A stretch of DNA of 60,359 nt from Elusimicrobiota bacterium (GTDB lineage Bacteria; Elusimicrobiota; Elusimicrobia; UBA1565; UBA9628): assembly GCA_027451985.1 (NCBI GenBank), contig DAIDHS010000016.1:1-60359 (forward strand). Reading direction: 5' to 3'. The translations under genes and the position numbers were made by a program. Position 1 is the stretch's first letter. Each line of letters starts with the position of its first letter. Positions 37,311-46,320 of this stretch are shown here, piece after piece. Under the pieces are notes generated by a model, which was not told the origin of the DNA, made no database searches, and saw nothing but the letters and a program-made list of their open reading frames with translations.

Positions 37311-37705
37311 ATCAGAGGAGGCGGCCTGTACCCCGAATTCTGTCTGGCCCCGCCGCTTGCGCGGACGCGGGGCGAGGGAATCATTTCTCTGATGCGGCCA
37401 CCGGGCGGCCGCCTCGTCTATCACCCGAGGTTGCGCGGGCCGCGCGAACCGCCCTACTGCCTTGCTCCCGGCGGGGTTTGCCTGGACCTTCTGCCTCGCG
37501 GCAGAAGCGGTGAGCTCTTGCCTCGCCTTTTCACCCTTGCCCGTCCCGGCAAAGCCGGAACCGGCGGTTTGTTTCTGTGGCACTTTCCATCGCCCGGGCC
37601 TTTCGCCCCGGGCGTCCCGCCTTTCGGCGGGCGCCGCGCCCTGTGGAGTTCGGAGGTTCCTCCCCGCCGCGAAACGCGGCGAAGCGACTCCCCGGCCGCC
37701 TCCCA
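37311..37705 (-). ncRNA. rnpB: RNase P RNA (bacterial class A)
   Basis: About 395 nt on the minus strand. P1 is closed by GGAGGCGGCC (37703-37694) and GGCCGCCTCC (37326-37317). Hallmarks read in order: GGGGAGGAACCTCCGAACTC near the 5' end (P4 5' strand), GAAAGTGCCACAGAAACAAA, GGGTGAAA, GAGCTCACCG, AAACCCC, GGGTGATAGACGAGG, and near the 3' end CAGACAGAATTCGGGGTACAG (P4 3' strand, read as two pieces). P4 has the unusual pair CCGAA with TTCGG instead of the common CCGGG/CCCGG, showing covariation. There is no good promoter; it lies about 20 nt after the zinc-ribbon gene stop and before hemB, so it may be cut from a longer transcript. The stretch holds no real coding gene. Confidence 0.93.
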
Positions 37706-37727
37706 AAATCATGATTCTCTGCGCCGC

Positions 37728-38462
37728 TCAGGCGGCTTGGGCCGCCAAGGACTCCGGGCGGTATAAAATCCGCTGGCAATTCTCGCAGGTAACGACTTGG
37801 CTGGCCCTGGTCAAATCTACGATGACTTGCGGCGCCAGCGCGATCCGGCAGGCGCCGCAGTGGCCGCCGTCCGTCGGCACGACGGCGTCAAGTTTGCCGC
37901 GGCCGCGGATCTGCTCGTAAAGCTTGACCGCATTTGCATCCGCCGCGCTTGCAGACTCGTTACGCTGCGCCTGCGCCGCGTCGAACCGACCCCTGATCTC
38001 GGCCAGCTTCGCCTCGGCTTGTGAAATCTGGCCGACCAGTCCTTTTTCCACGGCCACGATGTCTCCTGCGAGAGCTTTTTCCTCGCGGCGGGCCGCGTCA
38101 ATTTGCTCCATGACTTCCAAAATCTTTGTTTCGATCTCTCCGGCCTCCGCCTTAGCCTTGTCGATTTCGGCCTGCAGGGCCTTGAAGGCCTCGTTGGTCT
38201 TGACCGCGTTAAGATCCCGCGCGTGCTTCTGCGCCGACTCCTCTTTTTGCGCAAGCTCGAGCTCTTTTTCTTTCTTTTTCTTTTCCAAATCGACGGTTTT
38301 GGCTTTCGCGGAGGCGGCCCTGGATTTTTCCGCCTCGATTCTCCCCCGCAAGCCGGCAATTTCCTCCGGAACAGCGGCCATATCCGCACGCAAGGCGTCT
38401 AGAATCTTGTCGCGCTCCTGAAGCGCGATGAGGCCCTTGAGGGACTCTTTGGAGAGAAGCAT
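37728..38462 (-). CDS. Coiled-coil zinc-ribbon protein (C4-type, DUF164/zf-RING_7 family)
   Basis: 244 residues. A long heptad-rich coiled coil (about 1-185; EIAGLRGRIEAEKSRAASAK and LEKKKKEKELELAQKEES) precedes a C4 zinc ribbon: HCGACRIALAPQ then VTCENCQRILYRPE. This architecture belongs to the widespread CT398-like family that has been connected with flagellar, transcription or secretion factors; its role here is unclear. The start has a TATAAT box only 8 nt upstream and no Shine-Dalgarno, suggesting leaderless translation. The rnpB gene follows on the same strand. Confidence 0.85.
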   Translation of the reverse strand: MLLSKESLKGLIALQERDKILDALRADMAAVPEEIAGLRGRIEAEKSRAASAKAKTVDLEKKKKEKELELAQKEESAQKHARDLNAVKTNEAFKALQAEIDKAKAEAGEIETKILEVMEQIDAARREEKALAGDIVAVEKGLVGQISQAEAKLAEIRGRFDAAQAQRNESASAADANAVKLYEQIRGRGKLDAVVPTDGGHCGACRIALAPQVIVDLTRASQVVTCENCQRILYRPESLAAQAA

Positions 38463-38470
38463 CTTTTGTT

Positions 38471-38478
38471 ATTATACA
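38471..38478. promoter_or_regulatory. Shared divergent -10 element: zinc-ribbon and histidine kinase genes
   Basis: ATTATACA reads TATAAT on minus (38476-38471, 8 nt before the zinc-ribbon ATG) and TATACA on plus (38473-38478), which would give a leader of about 60 nt before the kinase ATG at 38544. Confidence 0.5.
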
Positions 38479-38543
38479 ATGAAAATGCCGACGATGAAAC
38501 ATCCCCAGCTTTCCCAAGCCGCAGTGCGGAACCGCTAAAAGCC

Positions 38544-40118
38544 ATGCCCTTCTCACCCGAAGCCTTGGAAAGCCTCTTCGAGATCGGAAGACTTCTGTCC
38601 TCAAAACTGGACTTGGACGAACTTTTGCGTACCATTGTGGAAACCGCCTCGCGTGTGGTTGAATCTCAAAACGCCTCACTCCTGCTCCGCGACGAAAATA
38701 CGGATGAACTTTATTTCCACGTGGCGCTGGGCCTGGGGAACGCCGCCGCGCGGGTGCGATTAAAACCCGGCCAGGGAATCGCCGGATCCGTGGCCCAGAG
38801 CCGCAGAAGCGAAATCATCCCGGATGTCCGGACGGACGCGCGCTGGTCCCCGGAGATGGACGCCCAGTCCGGCTTCGTCACTCAATCGATTTTGGCCGTG
38901 CCGCTCGTCATCCGCGGGCGCCTGCTCGGCGTCCTTGAAGCCATCAACAAGATCGGCGGCGGGTTTTCCATGGAAGACCTGCGCGGCTTCGAAGCCTTCG
39001 CCTCCCAAGCCAGCGTCGCCATCGAAAACGCACGGCTTTTCACGTCTCTTAAAGAAGAAAAGGCCAAGCTGGACCTTGTCTTTGCGGAAATGGCCGACGG
39101 CGTCATCCTTTCGGACCCCGAAGGCCGGCTTCTTTTGGCCAATCCCGCGGCCAAAAAGCTTTTGGGCCTGGCCTCCTCGAACGGCGCGCTAGCCGCGGCC
39201 TGGGAGGGATTCTCCCTGTCTCATTCGCTTGAGGAGTTGATGGCCGCGCCGCAAAACGCGCCGTTCGAGGCGCGGAGGGACTCCCCTCAAACCCTCATTC
39301 TGGGCGGGGCCGTCGCCCCTTTTCCAGCGCCGACGGGCAAAACCGCCGCGGACGCCCGGCAAAGCCGGCTCTGGATTTTTCGGGACGAAACCGAGGCGCG
39401 GCAGAAAGATCGGCTCAAGCGCACCTTCCTCTCCCTGATTTCACACAAGCTCCGGACGCCGCTCACCGCGGTCATCGGCTATTCGGAAATACTCCTGCGT
39501 GACTTGGAGGACCGAAAGTCGAACCCGGATCAACAAAAGGCCCTGGAAGCCATCTCCGTCCAAGGGCGCAAGATCGCCGAACTCGTCGATCGCTTGGTAC
39601 GCTACGTGACCCTGGAAGCTCCGGAAGGCGCGCCGCCACCGAGTGCGCCCTGCTCGCTCGATAAAGCCGTCGACGAGGCGTTGCGCGGGCTCGCGGAAAA
39701 AATTCCTTCCGCGGCCCACATCGACTACCGAGCGCCTTCTCGCGACGTCCTGATTCGCGGGAACCGGGAGCAAATCATCGAAGCGGTGAAAAACCTGGTG
39801 GACAACGCCGTCAAATTCAATGGCAAGCCGGAGAAGCGCGTCGACATCAGCATCACGCGGGACGCCGACTGGGCGGTGCTCGTGGTCTCGGATGACGGCC
39901 CCGGAATCCCTCCCGAGGACCGGGGAAAAATATTCAGCCAATTCCATCAGGTCGAGGCGTCTTTTACTGGACAGGTAGAGGGATGGGGGTTGGGGCTGCC
40001 GTTCGTCAAAAAAGTCGCGGAAATGCACGGCGGGCGCGTAGAGCTTGAGTCCAGCCTCGGCCGCGGCACGAGCGTCCGCGTGATCTTTCCCGCCCTTGAG
40101 GAGGCGCAAAAACAATGA
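38544..40118 (+). CDS. Soluble GAF-PAS histidine kinase
   Basis: 524 residues from the ATG at 38544, where conserved sequence begins; an in-frame ATG at 38466 would add 26 unrelated residues and start inside the -10 region. GAF domain at about 8-168 (EIGRLLSSKLDLDELLRTIVE region, AVPLVIRGRLLGVLEAINK), PAS-like at about 172-285 (VILSDPEGRLLLANPAAKKLLGL), then HisKA with H301 in SHKLRTPLTAVIGYSEIL, and HATPase with NLVDNAVKFN, DDGPGIP and GWGLGLPFVKKV. The residue after the phospho-His is Lys rather than the usual acid. No membrane segment is seen. The cognate regulator is unknown; orphan receivers exist elsewhere in the window. It overlaps tldD (ATGA). Confidence 0.88.
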   Translation: MPFSPEALESLFEIGRLLSSKLDLDELLRTIVETASRVVESQNASLLLRDENTDELYFHVALGLGNAAARVRLKPGQGIAGSVAQSRRSEIIPDVRTDARWSPEMDAQSGFVTQSILAVPLVIRGRLLGVLEAINKIGGGFSMEDLRGFEAFASQASVAIENARLFTSLKEEKAKLDLVFAEMADGVILSDPEGRLLLANPAAKKLLGLASSNGALAAAWEGFSLSHSLEELMAAPQNAPFEARRDSPQTLILGGAVAPFPAPTGKTAADARQSRLWIFRDETEARQKDRLKRTFLSLISHKLRTPLTAVIGYSEILLRDLEDRKSNPDQQKALEAISVQGRKIAELVDRLVRYVTLEAPEGAPPPSAPCSLDKAVDEALRGLAEKIPSAAHIDYRAPSRDVLIRGNREQIIEAVKNLVDNAVKFNGKPEKRVDISITRDADWAVLVVSDDGPGIPPEDRGKIFSQFHQVEASFTGQVEGWGLGLPFVKKVAEMHGGRVELESSLGRGTSVRVIFPALEEAQKQ

Positions 40119-41503
40119 AGCTGCTGGCACTGCCCCGGACCGAAGACTTCGCCATGCTCCTCTCCGGCTTGGACTACGGGGAATTTTTTCTGGAGGCCAC
40201 GGACAATCTTTCCGTTCTTTTCGAAGACTCCAAGGTCGAATCCGTCGGCCAAGGTTCCGACGCCGGCATGTCCCTACGCTTTCTCAAGCGCGGAGGCGGC
40301 AGCGTTCAAACCTTGATGTCGAGCGCCAAAGGCACCGACGCCGATACGGCGGCGCGCCTGCGCAAAAACCTTCTTGGCGACCAGGCCCCGGGACGCCCCG
40401 TCGCCTTGGAGCCTTGGTCGTTTTTCCGGCCGCCCATCCGCATCGCGCCCGAAGAAAAATCTCTCGACGAAAAAATAGCGCTCCTGCGCTCGCTGGACGT
40501 CCTGATCCGCGCCGAGTTTCCCCACATCCGCCAAGTCAGCCTCAGCTACGGCGAGGGCCGCCGGAACCTGGCTCTCCTTAATTCCGAGGGGCAATGCCGT
40601 TTCCAGGAGCGGACGGCCGTCATTTTCTCCGTCGCGGTCATCGTGGAGAAAGACGGCGTGCTGCAGACGGGCCGCGAGGTCGCGGGTGCTCTTAAGGGCT
40701 ACGAGATATTGGAAGACCAAGATCCCCGGACGCTCGCGCGTCTGGCCGCGCGCCGGGCGCTGGCCAAGCTGGAAGCGCCCAAGGCCAAGGCCGGAGAGAT
40801 GCCCGTCATCCTGGCCAGCTCCGCCGGCGGAACATTCATCCACGAGGCCATCGGGCATTCCCTGGAGGCGGACCACGTCCAAGAAGGAAGCTCCCCCGCC
40901 TACAAAGGCAAAATCGGCAAGACCGTCGCTCCGGAAAACCTGTCCGTCATCGACGATCCGACGGTTCCTTTTGCTCGGGGGAGCTTCGGATTCGATGACG
41001 AAGGCGTCGCGGCCGCGCCGACCGTCCTGGTCAAGAACGGGGTGCTCCAAGGCTACCTGCACAGCCGCGCGACGGCCATGGAAGAAGGCATGGCCTCCAA
41101 CGGCCACGGCCGCCGCGAGTCCTATGCCGCAACGCCGATTCCCCGCATGTCGAACCTCTACATCGCCCCTGGCCCGGACAATCCCGCTCAAATCGTGAAG
41201 AGCCTCAAGTCCGGTCTTCTAGTCACCCGGATGGGCGGCGGCGAGGTCAACACCGCGACCGGCGATTTCGTGTTCGAAGTGGACGAAGGATACCGGATCG
41301 AAAACGGAGTCAAGAAGCACCTCGTCAGAGACGCCAATCTTTTGGGCGTAGGACCCGAGACACTGGGCTCCATCGATAAAATCGGCTGGGACATCGGCTG
41401 GGGCATCGGGACCTGCGGAAAAAACGGCCAGGGAGTTCCCGTCTCAGATGCCCAGCCGACCATTCGCATTCCCAAGCTGCTGGTCGGGGGCGCCCATGAA
41501 TAA
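40115..41503 (+). CDS. tldD: TldD-family metalloprotease
   Basis: 462 residues. Zinc motif HEAIGHSLEAD (H243, E244, H247) preceded by SSAGGTFI. Further family blocks are RSLDVLIRAEFPHIRQVSLSY, the substrate part GHGRRESYAATPIPRMSNLY and MGGGEVNTATGDFVFEV. TldD normally acts with TldE (PmbA) as a heterodimer cleaving leader peptides or unfolded chains; no TldE partner is present next to it, so the partner must lie elsewhere or the protein works alone. It overlaps the kinase gene upstream and the lipoprotein gene downstream, so all three are translated together. Confidence 0.93.
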   Translation: MKLLALPRTEDFAMLLSGLDYGEFFLEATDNLSVLFEDSKVESVGQGSDAGMSLRFLKRGGGSVQTLMSSAKGTDADTAARLRKNLLGDQAPGRPVALEPWSFFRPPIRIAPEEKSLDEKIALLRSLDVLIRAEFPHIRQVSLSYGEGRRNLALLNSEGQCRFQERTAVIFSVAVIVEKDGVLQTGREVAGALKGYEILEDQDPRTLARLAARRALAKLEAPKAKAGEMPVILASSAGGTFIHEAIGHSLEADHVQEGSSPAYKGKIGKTVAPENLSVIDDPTVPFARGSFGFDDEGVAAAPTVLVKNGVLQGYLHSRATAMEEGMASNGHGRRESYAATPIPRMSNLYIAPGPDNPAQIVKSLKSGLLVTRMGGGEVNTATGDFVFEVDEGYRIENGVKKHLVRDANLLGVGPETLGSIDKIGWDIGWGIGTCGKNGQGVPVSDAQPTIRIPKLLVGGAHE

Positions 41504-41963
41504 AGTCCTCACGGCCTTTTCCGCGGTATCTCTCTTCGCCCTGTGCGCATGCGCAGAAACGCTCGGGCGGCACGGGCCCTCCCCCTCGTCCCTCACTCCC
41601 GTGGCCCGGTGGCAGGGCTCTTTTTCTTCCGTCACCAAGCCCGAAGAAGAAATCGTCACAGACGCCGGCGCGTGGGCCGCTCTTTGGCGCAAAATCGGCC
41701 AAGCCGCCCCCAATGTGGACATGTCGCGAAGCTTCGCGGTCGCCGTCTTTCTGGGAACCCGGCCGACCGGCGGATACGGCGTCGTGTTCCTGCCGCCGTC
41801 CATTGAGCAGGGGGGGATCGTCATCGCCTACAGAGAGAAGAAGCCCTCGGGCATGACGTTTGAAGCGCTGACCCAGCCTTACGCCGTGCAGCTCTATCCC
41901 AAAACCGGACTTCCCGTCCGTCTCGAAAACGCGGCCGGCGAAAAGACCAGGACGCGCCGATGA
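41496..41963 (+). CDS. PrcB-like lipoprotein
   Basis: 155 residues from the ATG at 41496, overlapping the tldD stop. A signal peptide NKVLTAFSAVSLFALCAC ends in a lipobox-like LCAC, so it is probably a lipoprotein. The rest resembles the PrcB C-terminal domain: TDAGAWAALWRKIG, RSFAVAVFLGTRPTGGYGVVF, and VQLYPKTGLPV. Members of this domain are linked to proteases (PrcA/PrtP) of spirochaetes, but often occur alone. It could assist a periplasmic or surface protease. Confidence 0.72.
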   Translation: MNKVLTAFSAVSLFALCACAETLGRHGPSPSSLTPVARWQGSFSSVTKPEEEIVTDAGAWAALWRKIGQAAPNVDMSRSFAVAVFLGTRPTGGYGVVFLPPSIEQGGIVIAYREKKPSGMTFEALTQPYAVQLYPKTGLPVRLENAAGEKTRTRR

Positions 41964-43192
41964 AACGCGCGTCCATCTTGATGGCCCTGGCCCTCGCCTC
42001 GGCTGGTCTCGCGTCCGCGCAAAACAACCCAGAGAGCCAGGGCTCCTCTTCTAATGCCTGGAATTTCAAGTCCAAGCATACCGCCGTGGTCGATCAAACG
42101 AAGGGCATTTATAAGGACGGCAAGACCGCCTCCGGGATTAACGGCGGCATGCGCCCCGAGGAGCAGGCCGAAATCCTGAGCAACATGTTCGAGGGCCAGA
42201 GCGCCGACATCCGGAAAATCATCACGCCCCAAGCTTCAAACTCGAAAGCTTCGGCGGCTTCCGGCCCCGAAGCCGCGGGATATCTCGACCTCCTAAGCCT
42301 CTCCAACCTGACGGGGTATTCGCCGAAAATCCAGGCTCTGCAGAGCCGCCTCAATGCCCAGGCTTCCGGCATTCCCGGCGCACCCAGCCTCAAGGAGACT
42401 GGGAAACTCGATTACGAGACGCTGAGCTATCCGCGCTACGTCTTCCGCTACGATTTGGCGCAAATGGAAACACGCTTCAACGCGGAGCGACTCGCCGCCG
42501 GAGGCGCTCCGCCCGCCTCATCGTCCCTAAACAATCAAGGACAAGTCCTGGCGCGCGCCGAATCAGCCGTCGCCTCTTTCGAGCAGACCGCGAAAGCGGC
42601 CCAGGCTCCCCACGAGATCACCGCTTCCCTGCTCCGTTCTCTCAGCGCCAAGCAGAAAGAGGCCTCCCGATGGATTTCCGAAGCCGCCCTGCTGCAGGAG
42701 AAGTCCAGCGCGATCGAGCGGCAAGGAGCTTTCAGCCCGGCCCTCCACGCCCTGGTTCTATCGGCGCCCGTGGGTGACGGCGTCAAAAGAGCCTACATCG
42801 AGCGCGGAAACAGCTTTCTTTCCTCTTTGAGGGAGCTGGCGTCCGAGGACGGTCGCGCGGCGCAGTTGCTCGAGTCGAAATCCTGGGAGTCGTCCCTGCC
42901 CGCCGTGGCGCAAATCGAATCGCGCAACGCCGCCCTGAGCGCAAGCCTGTCCCGCTATCTTCCGGACTACGTCAGGACCCCCTATCTTCTGGACGCCGCT
43001 TCCAAGCAGAATCCCGCGCCCGGACTTTGGGACAAAATTTCGGCGTGGATTTTTTCCGCTGGTTCGCAAACCGAGAGCGCCTCCCGGCAAAAGACGGATC
43101 AACTGACTCAGGCATTCAAAGACATCGCCGCGGGCAATTTCGAAGCGGCCCACGTCGTTCTAATGGTTGCGGCGGCGCACTCGGAGCCTTAG
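41960..43192 (+). CDS. Exported helical protein of unknown function
   Basis: 410 residues, not recognised. Signal peptide MKRASILMALALASAGLASA, then a Ser/Asn-rich segment and a mostly alpha-helical body rich in Ala, Ser, Gln and Glu (LARAESAVASFEQTAKAA, SLLRSLSAKQKEASRWISEA). No catalytic motif is evident. It is the last gene of the kinase-tldD-PrcB transcript, starting within the stop of the PrcB-like gene (ATGA). It overlaps the convergent solenoid/HEAT gene by TTAG. A scaffold or envelope role is a guess. Confidence 0.7.
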   Translation: MKRASILMALALASAGLASAQNNPESQGSSSNAWNFKSKHTAVVDQTKGIYKDGKTASGINGGMRPEEQAEILSNMFEGQSADIRKIITPQASNSKASAASGPEAAGYLDLLSLSNLTGYSPKIQALQSRLNAQASGIPGAPSLKETGKLDYETLSYPRYVFRYDLAQMETRFNAERLAAGGAPPASSSLNNQGQVLARAESAVASFEQTAKAAQAPHEITASLLRSLSAKQKEASRWISEAALLQEKSSAIERQGAFSPALHALVLSAPVGDGVKRAYIERGNSFLSSLRELASEDGRAAQLLESKSWESSLPAVAQIESRNAALSASLSRYLPDYVRTPYLLDAASKQNPAPGLWDKISAWIFSAGSQTESASRQKTDQLTQAFKDIAAGNFEAAHVVLMVAAAHSEP

Positions 43193-46100
43193 CCCCCGAT
43201 CTGCGCCGCGGCCCTGGCCGCGGCCGATCTGACCTCCGCCGCGGGATCATCGTTTTTCAGCCGGAGAAGAAGCGGCAGGAGCTTACGGCGCGCGGCCATG
43301 GCGGGGTAGGTCGCGATCGAGAGATCGGAGACGGCCGCCAAGCGCACGCGCTCGTCCGGATCCGAAAGCGCCTTACGTAAAAGAAGAAACAGCCGCGGAT
43401 CCCAGCTGTGCGCGGCAGCCAAGGCCGCCCCTTCCTTCTGCGCCCGGCCCCCCGATTTAAGAAGACGCGATATTTCTCCGAACGCCGCGACGCCCATCTT
43501 CCCCAAAGCGAAGGCGGCCGCGACGCGGATTGCCGCCCGCCTGGAAGTCAAAAAGCGGGAAATTTTCGCGGCGTCGCGAGAACGCCCCATGCCGCCCAGG
43601 GCCAAAAGGGCCGCAGTGCGCACCTCCGGGCTCGGGTCCAGCAAGGCGCGCGCAAGCGCCCGGCGACCGCGGCCCTCCCAACTCAGCGCGGCGTCGATTT
43701 GCCGCTGGAACGCCCGGGCATTCTGCCTCGGATGGACGCGGATTTGGCGCGCGAACTCCGCCGCCGCCGGGCCGCCGGCGGAATCGAAAGGATTGGAAGC
43801 CTTGAAGGCCAGGGCCATCTTGTCCGCCAGGGAAAATGCGGGATTAAGCGAGAGCAGGGCGTAATAATCCCCAAGCGTTCTGCGGCCGAGTTCGTCGGAT
43901 TCATCGGCCGAGAGCGGCGCCGTCGAGAGCGCGACGGCCTTCGCCAAATCCAAAAACCCTAGGCGCCCCATCTCTTCCCCTTTCTCACGGTCAAGCCAAT
44001 AGCCGACGGTCGCGGCGGCCTGCGCGCGCGCGCGCCAGTCCGGATCGCCTCTCAACACCGCCAAGGCGGCGTTCCAAGAAGATTTGCTTGGCGCGGACTC
44101 CAGCAGGTCCAGAAGCAGCGCCTTCTTGAGTCCGCGTGCGCGCGCCAAAGCCTTCAAGTCGGCCGAGACCAAGCGTCCGCCTTGAGCCTGAGCGGCCAAT
44201 CGAATCCAAAGAAGCTCGTCGAAATTTTTCGGAGAGAGGAGTCCGGGTAGGCGTGATGCCTCCATCGGACCAAAGGACAGCAGGCGGATCATCGCCTGTC
44301 CCGCCGTGGCGCCGTCCAAATTCGCGGCGGATAAGACAAAGAGGCAGTTGCGCAGCGCGTCCGGCCGCGCGATCCCGGAGCCGGCCAGCGCGGCCTCCAA
44401 CGCGACTCTTTCCCGGTTTAAGGCGCGCGCGCGTAATTGCGGATTTTCGGGCCACTGCGGCGCTGGCAGACCCGGACCGGAAGCGATGAGCAATCGTCCC
44501 GAAGAGATCGCGGCGCCCCATGGCCCGAAGCGGAGTGCGGCGGGGCCGCGAATCACCTGTGGTCCCCACGGTTCTTCAAGGAGGTTGTCGCGGCCAGAAA
44601 TGTCGGCCAGGACATAACTGGGGCCGTCACGGCCTGCCGCTCCGAAGCCGAAGTCATGAAGGTCTAGAATGTTGCGGTTTCCCGCGATTCGAACGAGGGC
44701 CTCGCCGTTGACTTGGGCGCTGGCCGAGGCCCATTGCGCGTAAAGCGTATTGGAATCTCCCTCAACCGAAAAATTACCGATGCCTCGATCCCATCCGAAG
44801 CCCGGCCCGACGCCCCAATTGTCAATTGAGTTGCCGTTTCCTTTTATAGACAAGCTGCCTACGGCCATATGGATTCCCGAGCCTTGACCGTAGCGTCGCG
44901 CCAACAGCCGGTTTTTATCCCCGGAAACCATAAATCCTCCGAAACCGTGCCAATAGCCGCTTCCTTGGGAGTTGTAGCTCGCCTCAACGTGCGAGCCGGA
45001 GCCCTCGAGGACCGCCAAACCGACGCCGCCGGCCGCAAAAGCTCTCGGTCCGTAACCGACGCCTTGGCAGAGGCTCAAAAACGCCTTGTCCTCGTGGCCG
45101 TCCGGATCGGCAAAGCCGCAGGAAAGCCGCGCGCCATTTCCCTGTAAACGGAACAATCCAGCGCCCGCGGTAAACCCGAAGCCTTCGGCGGCGAAATCCG
45201 CGGACAAAGACGCGGACGATCCGCGGGCGAGGAAAATTCCCGCGCCGAAAGCTCCGGCGCCTTGGGAGAAGCTGCCGGTCTTAATCCGGAGAGGTCCGCC
45301 GCCGGCCTGGAGCGTCCCCACGCCGAACAAGCCGGCGCCCGCGGAAAAATTTCCCGCCGAAATCGTCTTGCGTCCGGAGCCCGGCAGGAACATCATTCCC
45401 ACGCCCAAAATGCCGCTCCCCGCCGCCGGACCCGAACTCTTCACGACGGCGTTTTCACCTAAATCGATGACGACGCGGATTCGGCCGGGCCCTGCGGCCG
45501 CTGCGGGACCGCGGTAGACGTCTCCATTCCCAAAATCAACAATCACATTTGCGGTTGACAAATCCTCCGGCCCATACTGATCCAAGTCCAGACCGGAGAC
45601 AATCAGCGCGCCGCCGGGGAACTTCAACCGTGTCCTTGGAAATCCCTTCATCCGGCCTGCCTCCCGCCGCAAAACCGGAATTTCCCGTTCCACGGCGGCG
45701 GATATAATCGAAGCCGCGGCGAACATCTCCGCCCTGTCGAACTTGGCCGCGGCCTTGTAATAGGCAGCCCGCGGCCGCGCGGCAGGCCGATTCGTGAGGA
45801 TCGCGGAGAAAAAACCGAGCGCGGCGGCGCGATCTGAGCCCGAAAGAGAGCGTCCCGCCTGAGCGACGAGAACCTGCGCGACAGAAACGGCGCCGCAAAT
45901 CCTGCCGAGAGGCCGCGCCAGGCGCGGGGGTAGTTTTTCGCTCAAATCTTGGCGGATCGCTTCCTCGGATGCGCCGGGCGCGCCCCGGGTCGAGGCCGCC
46001 ACGGATGAAACGCTCAAAATCCACCGTGCCGTATTCAAGGCCGCCGAGAGCCCCGAAGCCTGGTCAAGGCCGGCAAGCCACGCGCCCGAACGGTCGGGAA

Positions 46101-46320
46101 TTTCCAACGGATCAGCAAGCATCGATTCGACCTCTGGAACAGCCATGGACGCCGGCCAGCGAGACGGAATCTCGTTCCAATCGGCGCGGGAAACGTCCAA
46201 AGCCGCGAGGCCGCGTCTCAAATCCCCGGCGGGCCATCCGGTTTTTTTTCCGGCGGGAGCCGCGCCAGCCGAGGCGGCAAGAATCGTCAGAGCCGCGGCC
46301 GCCAGCGCAGCGGACTTCAT
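43189..46320 (-). CDS. Secreted glycine-rich beta-solenoid fused to HEAT repeats
   Basis: 1043 residues from the ATG at 46320, which overlaps the upstream patatin stop (ATGA). Signal peptide MKSAALAAAALTILAASAGA. Residues about 25-290 are helical and unrecognised. About 299-557 contain eight imperfect repeats of some 26-32 residues, with the pattern (S/G)QGxGxxxxGxGxxxxxGxxNxLxA: for example SAGAGLFGVGTLQAGGG, SQGAGAFGAGIFLARG, SQGSGYWHGFGGFMVSGDKN, GQGSGIHMAVGSLSIKGNGN, GPGFGWDRGIGNFSVEGDSN. This looks like a beta-solenoid. The rest is helical, ending with HEAT repeats at about 770-1043 (SPEVRTAALLALGGMG, AAIRVAAAFALGKMG). The combination is unfamiliar to me. Role unknown, probably envelope scaffold. 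Confidence 0.8.
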   Translation of the reverse strand: MKSAALAAAALTILAASAGAAPAGKKTGWPAGDLRRGLAALDVSRADWNEIPSRWPASMAVPEVESMLADPLEIPDRSGAWLAGLDQASGLSAALNTARWILSVSSVAASTRGAPGASEEAIRQDLSEKLPPRLARPLGRICGAVSVAQVLVAQAGRSLSGSDRAAALGFFSAILTNRPAARPRAAYYKAAAKFDRAEMFAAASIISAAVEREIPVLRREAGRMKGFPRTRLKFPGGALIVSGLDLDQYGPEDLSTANVIVDFGNGDVYRGPAAAAGPGRIRVVIDLGENAVVKSSGPAAGSGILGVGMMFLPGSGRKTISAGNFSAGAGLFGVGTLQAGGGPLRIKTGSFSQGAGAFGAGIFLARGSSASLSADFAAEGFGFTAGAGLFRLQGNGARLSCGFADPDGHEDKAFLSLCQGVGYGPRAFAAGGVGLAVLEGSGSHVEASYNSQGSGYWHGFGGFMVSGDKNRLLARRYGQGSGIHMAVGSLSIKGNGNSIDNWGVGPGFGWDRGIGNFSVEGDSNTLYAQWASASAQVNGEALVRIAGNRNILDLHDFGFGAAGRDGPSYVLADISGRDNLLEEPWGPQVIRGPAALRFGPWGAAISSGRLLIASGPGLPAPQWPENPQLRARALNRERVALEAALAGSGIARPDALRNCLFVLSAANLDGATAGQAMIRLLSFGPMEASRLPGLLSPKNFDELLWIRLAAQAQGGRLVSADLKALARARGLKKALLLDLLESAPSKSSWNAALAVLRGDPDWRARAQAAATVGYWLDREKGEEMGRLGFLDLAKAVALSTAPLSADESDELGRRTLGDYYALLSLNPAFSLADKMALAFKASNPFDSAGGPAAAEFARQIRVHPRQNARAFQRQIDAALSWEGRGRRALARALLDPSPEVRTAALLALGGMGRSRDAAKISRFLTSRRAAIRVAAAFALGKMGVAAFGEISRLLKSGGRAQKEGAALAAAHSWDPRLFLLLRKALSDPDERVRLAAVSDLSIATYPAMAARRKLLPLLLRLKNDDPAAEVRSAAARAAAQIGG

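Noticed and set aside
37281-37920. Several open frames on both strands over the RNase P RNA region
   Set aside because: They overlap the conserved rnpB structure and encode only Arg/Pro/Gly-rich sequence without domains.
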